Shown piece by piece: positions 12,442 to 24,351 of a stretch of 64,000 nt of DNA. The DNA is from Cotesia glomerata (Eukaryota; Arthropoda; Insecta; Hymenoptera; Braconidae). The notes beneath the pieces are model-generated. The model was given only the letters and a program-made list of their open reading frames with translations. It was not told the DNA's origin and ran no database searches. The stretch is taken from contig NC_058164.1 in assembly GCF_020080835.1 (NCBI RefSeq), positions 8,829,666 through 8,893,665 on the forward strand, read 5' to 3'. The position numbers and the translations under genes are program-made. Each line of letters begins with the position of its first letter. Within the stretch, counting starts at the first letter, position 1.

Positions 12442-12639
12442 TTAACTTCCCGCTAAGAAAATTGAAAATTTTCAAAAATCGGGAAGTTATTGGTTTGACC
12501 CCGTTTTTCAAAAATCGAGTTTTCATCAGATCTCGACGTTTTGAGGTCCTAGGAAGCTTCCCCGACTATTCCCGTGAGGGTGTCACTATGTCTGTATGTA
12601 TGTATATATTGAGTATGTATATATATTCTACTTTGATTA

Positions 12640-13733
12640 GATAATTTAAATTAACAATTATATTGATTTTAATGAAAATCCCTGACTCTAGCTTTATTTA
12701 AATTATGAAAAATATTAAATAATGTGCCGAATAATTTATTAAAATAATTTTAGTTTGGAATAAATTTTTGTCTCAAATAATTCTAATTTAGCGGTTTACT
12801 CAATTCTATTTCTACTGGCTTAAGCCAAATTATTATTCAACGATTCTCAAATAAATAAATTTTACACATGACATAAGAATCTGGAATTAATAACCCGAAT
12901 TAAATTCCTGGTATTATTAACCCGGACAGGTCTATGTGTAAAATAAGTAATGACAAAGACAAATTATTTTCCTTAAACAAATTAATCAATAACCCGAAAT
13001 AAGTCCTAGTATTATTAATTAACTGTTTTATAATTGATTCTAAATTCAATACTTAATTTTAATTCTTACAAATTGAGACTTAAAACAAACCAACGATTGT
13101 GAGCGAGCACGAAATGGTGGTGACCTTCAGCCGACATGTTGCCTGGCTGACGCCGCAGACCCGAGAGATAATTAACTCGTTATTTGTACCTGGAGTTTTT
13201 ATAATTTTATTTGCACTCCCTCGGTGAGCTACAACTCCTCGTCTTCGGATACTGATGTGAATTCTCCCTTGGTGAGGTAGTCTCGATTTAGCGGCAAAAC
13301 TCTGGCCACCATCACTCGCTCTCTGGATATTTATAACACCAGTAACCGCAAATCAGCATTAGAAATTATTACAAGTTAAAGTTAATCTAACCAAGCTGGC
13401 ATTCGGCCTAGCAAGCATTAAATTAACAAAATGTTATCGCTTCGTTCCACGTTGGACAAACAGAAAAAAAGTAATTACCTTAGCTGGATGTTTTAGAAAA
13501 ATTTGCGTGTCGTCCAGTCGAGCCACTCAGTCACAATGAGTCTTACCAAATTTTGTTCTTCCTTTCTTGCTTCCTCTGCTCTCCCCACTACCACTACGCC
13601 GGCTTCTCCACCTTGGGGCCTTTCTTACTAGCTCCAAACGAGCTTTAGATCACAGCGCACTGTGACCTGTCGATAAATAACTGAGTACCGAAATAGGGAA
13701 ATATACCGGGTAACGATCACTCCGTTACAAGTT
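12640..13733 (-). mobile_element. Possible solo LTR or unknown insert in element G
   Basis: This GC-richer block differs from the element G sequence on both sides. Read on the minus strand it begins TGTAACGGAGTGATCGTTAC (ends at 13733), a start typical of LTRs. Immediately right of it element G sequence resumes (AGTTTCATAGAACAC). The opposite boundary and a target duplication were not found, and no ORF is present, so the LTR call is tentative. Confidence 0.3.
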
Positions 13734-14270
13734 TCATAGAACACAATTTTTGGAATTTTCAAACCGCAATAACTTTTGAGTGGATCAACCGATTTTCACG
13801 CGGTTGGCGGCATTCGACGCAGTTTTATCATCCTCATAAGTTATTTTCTCATAAGTTATTTTCTCATAAGTTATTTCCTCATAAGTTATTATCATCCTCA
13901 TAAGTTTTAATTGATCGAACCAAAAATTTCGGAGTAATCCTGAAAAAACACTTTTTTCGGTTTTCTTTCGTTCACGACATCTCTCGAACGAATCAACCGA
14001 TTTCGACCAGCTTGGTGGCGATCAACGTGGTTTTTTATTGTCTAGAGCTGATTAGTTTTTGGAATTGATCGGTGGAGCCGTTTAAAAGTTATCCGAAAAA
14101 AACCACATTTGAAAAAAATTTTTTTCTTAGTTTTTTAAGATTTCTCAAAATCTACTGATCCGAATCGGTCCAAATTATACTCAAAATCTAAGTTTGGCCA
14201 AGCCCTTTTAAATGGCACCAACCGCGATAAAATCGAATCAGCCATTCAAAAGTGATAAGCGGTTCACATA

Positions 14271-14274
<4 letters not shown>

Positions 14275-14362
<88 letters not shown>
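14275..14362. repeat. (CA)n microsatellite, ~44 units
   Basis: An uninterrupted CA tract inside element G copy 1, in the same place as the CA tracts of the other copies. Open frames through it code only His-Thr repeats and are not genes. Confidence 0.97.
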
Positions 14363-14364
<2 letters not shown>

Positions 14365-14496
14365 CATAGTGACACCCTCACGGGAATAGTCAGGGAAGCT
14401 TCCTAGGACCTCAAAACGTCGAGATCTGATGAAAACTCGATTTTTGAAAAACGGGGTGAAACCAATAACTTCCCGATTTTCTTAGCGGGAAGTTAA

Positions 14497-15113
14497 AAAG
14501 TAAAAATTAATAAATTAAAAAAAAATAAGTTATTTTAAAGTTTACTAACAATTGTTCTAATTAAGAATGATAAAATGCATAGAACTTGGCACAAATATTT
14601 AAACTCGTTCTAATAACAGAATTTATTTTTTTAAGTTGATTAAAAATTAATTTTTAATTAGTAATCGACGGCTAAGAAAGATCGAAATTAAATTATTAGA
14701 AGCTTGTAGAGTACATGTACCTATTGTTTTATAAACATTGCTTGACTAGCTGTCAAAATATAAAAGAAAGCAAATAAAGTCCACAAAATTTTTATATTTT
14801 GTTTTGTATAAACTTTTTATATAAATCATTTGTGTAGTGTTATTATTAAATAGTTCATTAATAATAATCTAGTTATAAATTATTTTTTATTTCTTTGACA
14901 TTTTCTGGTTAGTTTATGCGCTGACATGTTACATACAGACGATGTTGTGACTGTTAGACAGTTGAAACTCACGAAAATATGAAAAAAAGCGAGGTTTTGT
15001 GCTGCCCGGCCAGAAAATATGCATAGCACGCATGCGCCAAAACAAGCCACAAATGTTGTTCTTTCTGGAGTAAAAAGCGTCCAGAAAGAGCGTACTTTCG
15101 GCTAGGAAAACAA
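14497..15113. other. Intron DNA with several short stem-loops
   Basis: 14497-14985 is AT-rich with nothing recognised. 14990-15113 is GC-richer and holds the perfect 10-bp stem TCTTTCTGGA/TCCAGAAAGA and the pair GTTTTG/CAAAAC. It directly abuts the large palindrome and may belong to the same unit. Confidence 0.5.
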
Positions 15114-15476
15114 GAAATAGTATATTACATACCTAGGCCAGTAAAATAAGAAAAGTCGCAGATCACATGTAATTGTTGGCCGAGGCGAAGCCGAGGCTGA
15201 CAAACATGTGATCTGAGGCTTTCTTATTTACTGGCCAAGGTGTGTATACTATTTTCTGCCCTCCGGCCGGAAAGTGGCAACTTTCTGGCCGCTGCGCTAA
15301 ACAAAGTTGCCACATTCCGGCTACGTCGAGCAGAAAAATAGTATACACACCTTGGCCAGTAAATAAGAAAGCCTCAGATCACATGTTTGTCAACCTCGGC
15401 TTCGCCTCGGCCAACAATTACATGTGATCTGAGACTTTTCTTATTTTACTGGCCTAGGTATGTAATATACTATTTC
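15114..15476. repeat. 363-bp palindrome built from smaller palindromes
   Basis: The left end GAAATAGTATATTACATACC is the exact complement of the right end. The two arms stay complementary to a short loop near 15295, where GGAAAGTGGCAACTTT faces AAAGTTGCCACATTCC. Each arm is itself palindromic: GGCCAGTAAAATAAG, then AGATCACATGT, pairs with ACATGTGATCT, then CTTATTTACTGGCC, inside the arm (15137-15238 and its mirror 15352-15453). The small hairpin GGCCGAGGCGAAGCCGAGG sits at the arm centres. Translations of both strands are nearly the same for this reason and are not genes. Confidence 0.93.
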
Positions 15477-15538
15477 ATTATTTTTGATGAAAGAAAATTT
15501 TTGTTTGAAAATTTTAATTCTTATAAAAAATTTCACTA

Positions 15539-16234
15539 CACAGAAAAAAAGGTTCACTTGAGCCAAGAAAATATTTTTATTCCTAATTATTGTCTTGAGC
15601 GAAAAAAAAATTTTTTTTGACACAAGAAATTTCACTTATTCCAACAAAATTAATTCTCTTGCTTTAAGAAGTACGTATCTTAATCCAAGAAAATTTATTT
15701 AAGTCAAAAAAACTTCTTGTTTTGAGAAAATTTAGCCTCTTGCTCCAAAAAATTTAATTCTTGATAGAAGTAAATTTTCTTGTCTTGAGAAAATTTCTCT
15801 CTTGCTCCAAAAAATTAAATATCTTGATAGTAAATTTTCATTAATATTTCTATTGATTAACATGTCAAATGGGAAGATCAAATAATATTGAATCATTTTT
15901 TTTTATTCAATATGTATAATTGCACGCTGAAATAATATAAAATGGATATCAAATATTCAAGAGAAAAATTTTCTCAAAGTGAGAAAATTTTTTTCTCAGC
16001 TGAAGTAGGTGGCGCTGCTTCCCTAAAGTATCTAACAATCTTGATCAAATATAAAAATTTATTGTATCAAGTATTTATGATAATTTGAATTAAGAAAAAA
16101 TTACTTTCACCAAGAATAGAATTTCAAGAAAAATTTTTACTTCAGCCAACACAACTTCGGTCTTCCTTCAGGCACCCGAAAATTTTCTTGAGCCAAGAAT
16201 TTTGGTCTTCAGTCAAGAAACTTTTCTTTCTGTG
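15539..16234. mobile_element. CAAGAA-rich TA-flanked TIR element
   Basis: The ends CACAGAAAAAAAGG and CTTTTCTTTCTGTG are inverted, with TA at 15537-15538 and 16235-16236, as expected for a Tc1/mariner-type target. The interior repeats CAAGAAAATT-like motifs. It is 696 bp and non-coding. Its first 460 bp match 3830-4310 in reverse. It lies 430 bp upstream of the Ig3 exon. Confidence 0.75.
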
Positions 16235-16661
16235 TATGTTAGAATTTAAATTTTTTGAAAAATTATTGGGGGTAATTTTTAAAAGTACACGGGTTGAGAA
16301 AACGCAACAAAAACAATCAATTTTTCTTAATTTACAAGGTGGTCCTTGTAACTTCCTTAACTCAAGATAAGTAAATAAAAGTATAGTAGAAAGCGAAGTT
16401 TTTATAATAAAATGGTGATTTAATGTTTAATAGATAAAACTAAAGAAGCAATATCGGAACAATATCGACTAAAAACTTGATATTATTTAATATTAGTATT
16501 AGTAAAAAATGAAAGTAGACAAAGTAGCTAAATTGAGCAAGTTTATAAGGAAGTTGAAAAGTACTTTATAAAATGTTGTTGGTATCATTTGAATGTACGA
16601 ACTCGGGGGGTTTATCTGTATTATCCCTGTACGTATAAATGTATGTATATATTCATTGTAG

Positions 16662-16946
16662 TTTCACCGACGATATTCGTGCCAAATCAGCTGATGGGAG
16701 CACCAGCTGGAAAGAACGTAACCCTTGAGTGCAACATTGAAGCACATCCACGAGCGATAAGCTACTGGAACTTCAACAACTCTATGGTACTAAGCAATGA
16801 AAAGTATACCAGCACGATAATGGAGAGTAGCTACAGAACTAATATGCAGCTGACCATACGAAATCTACAGCTCAGTGATTTTGGTAACTACAGATGTATC
16901 AGCAAAAATTCACTTGGCGAGACTGAAGGATCTATTAGACTATACG
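16662..16946 (+). CDS. DIP/lachesin-like Ig receptor, Ig3 exon
   Basis: This exon encodes essentially the whole third Ig domain in 95 residues. It opens with the family motif SPTIFVPNQLMGAP at the Ig2-Ig3 joint, followed by the first Ig cysteine in TLECNIEAHP, the core Trp in ISYW, and DFGNYRCISKNSLGE with the second cysteine. Potential N-glycosylation sites are NVT and NNS. The acceptor TTGTAG ends at 16661. The donor GTATAA at 16947 is less canonical. The entry phase completes a Phe codon with the preceding exon; it leaves one base, G. Outside the cell, three tandem Ig domains form the adhesion unit. The following exon continues after the tyrosine at the domain's end. Confidence 0.93.
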
Positions 16947-17774
16947 GTATAATTGCTTTTTTTATTTCTATTTCACTTACCTAAAGCTTTGGTAATTTTA
17001 ATTTCTAACAAAGTCACATTAAAACGTATTTGACAATAATAATGTACTTATAAATGATACAAAAATCACACTGTTATAAAGAGAAATCATCGCTGAACTT
17101 AACAATTTTATTTAAATCGATTAATTTCTATTTTTTCATTAAAAAAGTAGTTTTAATGGCTTATAGAGTAAATTTTTCAGAGCTTAATAATGGAGAGATA
17201 AAATCAATATCTTTTGAAAAAATACATTTTTCAACTTAATTTACTTCTCAATATCTTTGTCAGCCATATGATAAGTTGTGAAATGTAAACTGCATCTCAA
17301 TAATGTTTTGTTTAATTATAATTAATTTTTTTTTGGCTGACAGAGAAATTTTCTGTCCTTCGAGCAGCTATACATAAAAATTTACTTGTAAGTATAGTTT
17401 GAAGACAGCTGATACTATACTCAATTGTGTATCTAGCTTACCACTGGTAATACAGTCTTTAAACGGTTCTTTTTTTATGGTTCACGTATCGGAACTGAAT
17501 AGGGCGTTCAATTCATATGAAAAAAAAAATATTATACGCGGAAAAATCTTAACGAACTTTAAAACTAATTTATAAATAAAATTAATTTCTTGTAATTTGT
17601 TTGTAGTTAACTTATCATTAAAATTATTTTTTTAATTTATTTTTGTAGTGTACTGTAGATGATTATTTTTTTCTATCCTCTTAAAACATGCGCATTTGAA
17701 CTTAGAAAACTTTTGTATTATTATTATATTATTATTAAATTTTCAATTAAATAAATAAATTTTTTGTATTGTAG

Positions 17775-17837
17775 AAATGGTCCAACCATCGGCACCGCCG
17801 ACAGCTACGGAGATTAAAAGTAGCGCAAACAAAGAGG
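17775..17837 (+). CDS. DIP-like receptor, short linker exon
   Basis: This 63-bp exon codes for the start of the juxtamembrane linker: EMVQPSAPPTATEIKSSANK, then E, rich in Pro, Ser and Thr as usual after Ig3 in this family. The acceptor is TTGTAG (17769-17774) and the donor GTGAGT at 17838. The first codon (Glu) is split with the Ig3 exon. It leaves one base, G, so it can splice in frame to 31624 or to the candidate alternative end at 24352. Confidence 0.85.
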
Positions 17838-20250
17838 GTGAGTGTAGCAAAGAACTGATAAATAAATTAATGACTAATAACGTAAAACAAAAAAAATCAT
17901 GATTATTATTATCATAATCATGAAATTAATGGCAGAACTTAGTAGAAAGTTATTAATAAAAAATGGTTTTAGAATAAAGTTAACAAGTGTTTCGTGGAGA
18001 CAAGTTTTATCAGCGAGGGAGTAATCCTTATATATTTGTGGAGTCCAGTATAAACACGGTTTCATTATTGAAGAGCTAGAATAACTTGAGAGAGGATAGT
18101 TGGGTCAGGTCCCCGTGGTTTTGCCATCTCCTCTTTGCTCCTTTCCACTCCTTTAGCTCCTTCATCTTGTGTATATCCACCCAACGGTAGCTTACCTCTG
18201 GTTCTTCTGGTCTCCGCTGAGAACTACGCTTCTACAACCGAAACCAATCTTAATATGCTCAATTATTAACGCCTATGCTAAGCCACTGTTTTAACAATTT
18301 CACTTCTACACATACACAGTCACATGTATATACTAGAGTGATTCTAAAATAGTAGATGTTATTTTTTTTTTGATAGAAAAGTTATTACGGAGCAAAAATT
18401 TTAAATAAAAATAAAAATTTCAAGAACTTTAATTCATTTTTAAAAGTATTTATTTTTTTCGTTTTAGTTTAAAATTTAGTACTAAAATTCATAACAAACT
18501 CATGAAATTAAAGAAATTTAACAGTTTCTATAACAAAAATTAGTTGAGTTCTAAACTTTTAACAAATCGTTGCTTTTGTAAAATTACAAAAATTAAAATT
18601 TCTAATCATATTTGATTGCTAAAGAGTAAATATTTTTATATAAAAAATAAATCATTCAAATTAATACTTGGAATAGTAAAATATAAAAAAAATTGAAAAG
18701 AAATGAAGTTTAGTTTTTTTTTTTTTCAAAAATTGTCTTGTAATATTTTAAAATTTTGCTTAAACTTAAAACAAAAATCTACAATTTTTTATAAACCAAA
18801 AAGTTAAAAAGTTTTTCTTCAACGTAACTTACACTTGAAATGATTAATTAAATAAATAAACTATTGTATGAAAACTAAGTACATATTAATCAATAATCAA
18901 TCAATATCCTATAAGACTTGTAAAATGTAACTTTTCAGAATTAAAAGTTATTTATTCTTTGAGAAACTTTTCAACGATTACAACAATTTATCTTATGAAA
19001 AAAAAGAGACTTTTTTATTATCACTTTAGTATAAAAAAAAAATTATAATAATTATTATAATTACAATAATATATTTAAAATACACTGATATACATAATAG
19101 TTGGATCGAGATTGTGTAGCATACTAAGAGCAAGAGTAAAAAATTTTAATTCAACCGAAAAAAGTCGATGATAAACCGAGTGCTATAATGAGAAATTCAA
19201 TAGCACAAATGGAGGTTTATATTAAAGTCTCGATTCGCAAGGCCAATAAATCCGACCCTCACTCTTTCTCTGCCTATCTTTTTGTTCGTCCTCTTCCTCA
19301 CTCACTCTCGATCGTCAGAGCTTTAAATTCAAAAGAATCAAACAAAACTCATGAAAACTCAATCGGGTTTTATGACAACAAGAACTGCCTTGGGTTCCGA
19401 ATTTTAACAAAAATAAAATTTAATAAAATATTTACATAAATTCATTGGAATTTAACCGATTGTTATTACGATTTTTTTATTTTCTTCCATAAAAATGTAT
19501 TTTCACATCAAGTTAAATTCCTTCCATAATATTAGAGCATTCCTTTGCAACACGGTTTTATATAAAGTATAGAGTAAAGATATTTACTCAGAAATATTTT
19601 ACCCAGTATTTACGTGTACGGAAAAATCAATTCATTTGCATACGCCGAGATAGATTCAACTTTATTTCTGTATTCTACTCCTTTAAAATCACCGTCCCGT
19701 ATTATTAAATATATATCAGTTGAGTATCTTTTATCGTTCGCTTTATCAATATATATTTGAGGAAAATCATAACTTATACTTTATACTCCAGTAATAATTA
19801 TTTTTATGCCTAACTTATTGGAATGTATTTAAAGTTAAAATTCATTCAATCGAATAATCATTAAAAATAAAAAAAAAATCATTAAGAGCGTTTTAATTTT
19901 CAACATTCACACGAATCAACAACATACATAAAAATAATTTATAAAAGTTTAAATTGAGTGAACAAAATACGATGAGAAAAAAATAAACTCGAATCAAGAA
20001 AAAAAAATTTTAAATGAAAAAAATTTTTTTAAAGAATTTCATTTTTCTGAATCAAATAAAAAAATTCTTAAACTAAAATATTTTTCTCGATCTAAGTAAA
20101 TTTTAATTGATTCAAGAATTTTTTGTCATGATTGAGAACTCTTCAAAATTATTTTCTTAGTTCTAAAGTTTCTCTCAATAATCAACTTAAATTTTTTATC
20201 AATGCACAAAATATCGGTCAGCTCAAAATAAAAATTCATTAATTTTCAAT
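17838..20250. other. Intron of the DIP-like gene (start of 13.8-kb intron)
   Basis: AT-rich sequence with poly-A/T runs. 18090-18260 and 19100-19400 are less AT-rich but show no framed exon. 20000-20170 holds CAAGAA-like motifs of the dispersed TIR family, too diverged to delimit. Confidence 0.6.
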
Positions 20251-20369
20251 AGTAAGGTAAAAGCCCCAATATATGATCATGTACCAGTATATGATCACTC
20301 CATGTATTTGTATATCTATATTCACAAATATACTGGTACATGATCATATATTGGGGCTTTTATCTTATT
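20251..20369. mobile_element. Tiny hairpin MITE, GGTAAAAGCCCC ends
   Basis: The arms AAGGTAAAAGCCCCAATATA and TATATTGGGGCTTTTATCTT are inverted and continue through ATGATCATGTACCAGTATA and its complement. The 119-bp element would form a stem of about 45 bp with a short loop. Its end motif resembles the MITE at 6315-6544. Confidence 0.8.
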
Positions 20370-21095
20370 CATAAAAATACATTCATGAATTTTTACATAA
20401 ATTCTGGAGTGTAATTTTTCATTTCGATAACAATTATTAAACAAAGTAGCACAAATAAAAATGAATAAAAAAAAAACACAAGTCAAGGTGTCACGAGACT
20501 TTTACATAAACTGCGTAAAAAATGAAACAAATACATAGTACAAGCAAAACGTGACTGTTTAACAGAGCAGTTACTGTTAATGAGTAAAAAAAAGTGTGAC
20601 AAAAAAAAAATAAAAAGATAAACTGCGAAAAATGTTATTTTAATTCAACAACTATGCTAATAAATACAGTTATTTTCCTCAATTCATCACCACCTTCTGC
20701 ACAGATCTCATTACAATAGTGACCTAATTAACAGGATTTAAAAATTGAATTACTACGGGTAAGGGAAATGTGTGCCGTTGCTGGTTCCGCAAGATGCTCT
20801 AGAGTTCAGAAATGAGTGTGAAAAGAAAAAGAGCTTTAGAAATAGTAAAAAAAAGGGCACCCCAGCAGAATGAGCTCGCGGTGCTCCATTATTGTTATCT
20901 TACAAACGAATCGCAGAAAGTCCAATTTACCCGGGCAAGACCAATGAGAGTGAAGTCGTATAGAACAGTAGACCTGTTAGCTCTCTTCTTCATTCACCTA
21001 CTGCTCTTCTACCAAAAGAAAAACCCTGCCCGGTAAGACGCGAGTTGAATACGCGAATGTGAAGACTTTGATGATAATAATAAGAATAACCATGC

Positions 21096-21162
<67 letters not shown>

Positions 21163-22142
21163 CACTAAATGATAATGATAATAGTAATAGTAATAGATAC
21201 AGTAATAAGAATAAGAGTAAGAAAAAAAAGCAGGCCGTATAACTGAAAGAAATAAACGAACGAAAGAACGAACTAGCGATAACGTTTGCCACAACGAGTA
21301 AGAGAAGACTGTAATAAATGCTCTTATTCTTTATTTTCTCCATTCATTTGCTTTCGTTTTGTTTTATATAGTTTAGTTTATTTCTCTGCCTCTTCTTCGT
21401 TCTTTGTTCCTCCACTGACATTTTCCATTTTGCCTTCCCTCTAACATTTCGCATATACTTTGCCAATAAATTTACAGCCGCACGCGTTACGTCCATTGCG
21501 ATAAAATTTCATCATAATATACTATTAGTTCGTGCTGGAAAAAATTAACGTGCTACATAAATGACTAAAAAAAAATAAACTGATACAAGGGAACAAAAAA
21601 AAAGATACCTACACAAAAAAATTCAAATCGAGTAAGTGCCGATTGAGTGGTTCGGGCAATTTCGATTGCCAGCGTCGTTTAAATAACGAGATAGTTGGTC
21701 GAGTTATTTTAGCTACGTCCATTAAATATGTAAAAGTTGGAAAATAAAAAATAGAGAACGATGATCGAGTGTTTTTGCGTTGGATTTTAGATTTTAGATT
21801 TCCATCCCCAGTTGGAAATTCGTTACACAAAATGTGGGAGGTGGGGCTGCGAAATAAATCGAAACGTAGACGTTGGATTTGTAGCATATGATCCAGGGTC
21901 GAATTATCCCGATGGGAGTACAGTGTTTCATAATGAGTGGCTCTCCCCGCGGATTATTCATCGATCCTACGGCTTTAATTAATTATCAGGGAAATGATAG
22001 CCGACATCCCGGCCAGAGAAATAGTTACGCGAATGGTTGGAGTGCGAGGCCAAAATAACGATATATATAATAACTTGTCGCCTGTCTAACCGAGTTTCAA
22101 ATTAATTAAAACGGAAATCTGTGACGAAATAATAAAATTGTG
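20370..22142. other. Intron DNA with an AAT microsatellite
   Basis: An (AAT)n tract lies at about 21098-21165. Open frames through it code Ile or Tyr runs and are rejected. 21600-22080 is less AT-rich. No splice-framed exon or RNA gene was recognised. Confidence 0.6.
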
Positions 22143-22990
22143 ATTGCCGCAACACTTCCGCAACATCACCGCAACACGGCTGCACTGTCCCGAGTAAAAA
22201 TTAAATTATTATTTTCTTCTAAAAAATAATAAATTTCGATCAACCGCCGCAACACCGCTGCACCACCGCCGTAACACTGCCGTAACACCTCCGCAACACC
22301 GCTGCACTACCTTCGTTTGGTGGTATACATTGAAATAAAATATTTGTTGATCATTCAAATAGCTGAACTAAATTCTTTTAGTTAACTAAGACTTGCAGCG
22401 CAGTTGGTAATGTTCGAGACTTTAATGCAAACGACCCAGGTTCGAATCCCATCGCAGTTTAATCATTATATAAAATTTTTCCAGGGTATTTCGATAGGCG
22501 TGCCGCTTCTGCTCAACCCAGGGGACAGAATTAAAAATATACTTCAATAATGCGACTAAAAAGAATCAATAATTTCGCGGTACTTTGGCCTGATTTAAAA
22601 ATTTTTTTTCGTTTGAATATTAGGCATTTGAATAAAAAGAGATTAAACAATAGGTCTTACATTAAAATTTATGTTCAAGTTATTTATTAATTAATTATTG
22701 CGTGATAAATTAATTATGATGCCATTTTTTGTGAAATTGTAGCTATGCTTTAGCATTGGGGTACAGCAGTGTTGCAGCGGTGTTGCGGCGATGTTGCGGC
22801 GACGATTTGAATAATATCAAGCAACGTGCAGCTGTATTGCGGCGGTGTTGCAGCGATGGGTTAGATTAAAATTAAGCAGCGTGCAGCTGTGTTGCGGTTA
22901 TGCGAGTCGAAAATAAAGATTTCGTGTTGCGGCGATTTTGTCTTCTAAACGGCTGTAGTGCAGCGGTGTTGCGGCAGTGGATAAAAATTT
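22143..22990. repeat. CCGCAACAC minisatellite in inverted halves
   Basis: 22143-22320 is a degenerate tandem of CCGCAACACCGCTGCAC-like units, and 22756-22980 carries the same units in reverse (GTGCAGCGGTGTTGCGG). Both halves lie beside GAGTAAAAA/TTTTTACTC stretches (about 22193 and 23018). The arrangement is an interrupted inverted repeat of about 850 bp, unusually GC-rich for this window, with a tRNA-like segment in the middle. It is probably a non-autonomous mobile element; the class is unknown. Confidence 0.6.
22391..22461 (+). repeat. tRNA-like segment in the minisatellite element
   Basis: An A-box-like TTGCAGCGCAGTTGGTAA (22394-22410) and a textbook B-box GGTTCGAATCC (22439-22449) are spaced as in a tRNA. 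The T-stem does not pair and no clear anticodon arm forms, so this looks like a SINE-type Pol III promoter or a decayed tRNA and not a functional tRNA. Confidence 0.45.
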
Positions 22991-24351
22991 TATTTTTTAA
23001 AAATCAATTTTTATTTTTACTCAGGTTTAAACCAAAAAAATCATTTTGAAGAGTTTCATCAAGAAAAATTCCTCAGATCAAGAATTTTTTTTTTAACTTG
23101 AATCAAGTTAATTTTTTGTTCGTGTATTTTAAAAATTAGATTGTTTATACTTTGTTTCCTAGCGAGTGAATAGTATATCATAATGAAAATTCAGCAACAT
23201 TTTAGTATACAAATATTTGTTAAAATTTAATATCGAGTCCACGAAACAAATTTATAATTCATGTATAGTAATATTACGATATTGCCTTGTAAGTTTAAAA
23301 TCTATTTATAAAGTTTACTAATTTTTGTGTACATAGTTAGAAATTAGTTTACTGTGTATTCAATAACATTGATGAAAAGATTTTTTTAAATAAAACATTT
23401 TTCTAAAATCAAATTTGAAATGTATTTGAATCGTGATTTTAATATTATAAAAAATATTCAAAATTAGAGAATTGTTAGTATTTGAAAGGAGTTAGTCGTA
23501 TCTTGAATCAATGTTATCATCTATATTAATTTTCGATAAAGAAATTTTTGGGTGAAATATAGGTTATCTAGTTTGAAAATCTGGAAGTGCTTCAATTAAA
23601 ACTAAAAATGTTAAACGAAACGTATAATACTTTTTTTGAATCAAATAGTTTTTTCTTTGGTGATAAAAAAAATTATTCTGATTCAAGAAACTCATTTTAA
23701 AAACAACCAAAATTTTTTTTCTTGAATCGTCTCCAATTTAAGCGACAAGTCTGAGATTATGGCTCGTTCTTCAGAAAACCAACCACCCAAGTAAGCGCAG
23801 GAGGGTGAATAAAAATTACAAGCCAACAATTTCTAATTTAAAAATGATAAAAAAAATTTATTTCATCCAAACAAGCCCACCTTAAAACTAAAATAAAGAA
23901 AAGCGAGCAATAAATCAAAGGCGGCGTTAAGCCAAAAGAACAAACAAGTTATCAAGCCACACACTAGACCGGTGTGACTTATCCTTGCAAGTGTTTCCAA
24001 GCTTAACGGTGAACTCCTGAAGGGCTTGGAAAGAAAAAAGAAGACACAGTAACCTGTAAACAAATCCCATGGAGACAAAAGCCAGACTTGGGAGACAGAG
24101 ACGTGGACCTGGATGCGGACAAAGACAAAGAACCGCGGTGGATATAAGGGAAGCGCAGGAAGAAGAGGCAACTAAAGTAGAGGCAGAGCAAGGAAGGGCA
24201 ACTTGAAATACGGGCTAAGTGTGATTGCACATGGGGCGAGTACCGAGGCACGTAATATATTCACATACTCTTAGCATAGAGACAGCTCTCCCGACGGCCA
24301 TATTGTTTGGAGTGGTACCAGTCGCTGTGTACCTATCAGCCGACTCCTCAG
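22991..24351. other. Intron DNA; CAAGAA-like repeat at its start
   Basis: 23030-23130 contains AAGAAAAATTCCTCAGATCAAG-type motifs of the dispersed CAAGAA family. 23740-24340 becomes progressively GC-richer and purine-rich. Overlapping small open frames on both strands show no family resemblance. Confidence 0.45.

Larger units (their letters stand above)
12442..14496. mobile_element. Element G, copy 1 (inverted end pair around an insert)
   Basis: 12442-12607 is the 3' end of element G in reverse (TTAACTTCCCGCTAAGAAAA, then GACGTTTTGAGGTC). About 13733-14496 is the last 760 bp of element G in forward orientation, with the CA repeat and the terminal TTAGCGGGAAGTT. The two ends are near-perfect inverted repeats of about 125 bp. 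Between them lies unrelated sequence (12640-13733). It may be two facing fragments or one rearranged copy. It is non-coding. Confidence 0.7.

Noticed and set aside
14212..14406. His-Thr repeat protein
   Set aside because: Translation of the CA microsatellite in element G; the same applies at 54208, 59360 and 62514.
14395..14460. Hammerhead-like CTGATGA...GAAA in the 3' end of element G
   Set aside because: The second core box is not conserved: copies 3 and 4 read GCAA and copy 5 GTAA, and the stem would be only AAA/TTT.
15163..15427. Two similar 61-residue frames on opposite strands
   Set aside because: Their similarity is only the result of the palindrome being read on both strands.
20998..21343. 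Ile- or Tyr-run proteins on the minus strand
   Set aside because: Translations of the AAT microsatellite with no splice or start support.
24225..24351. Extending the 24352-24479 frame upstream to its ATG as a separate 84-residue gene
   Set aside because: No family resemblance, and the part before the acceptor has no coding character; only the splice-framed part is kept as a weak candidate.
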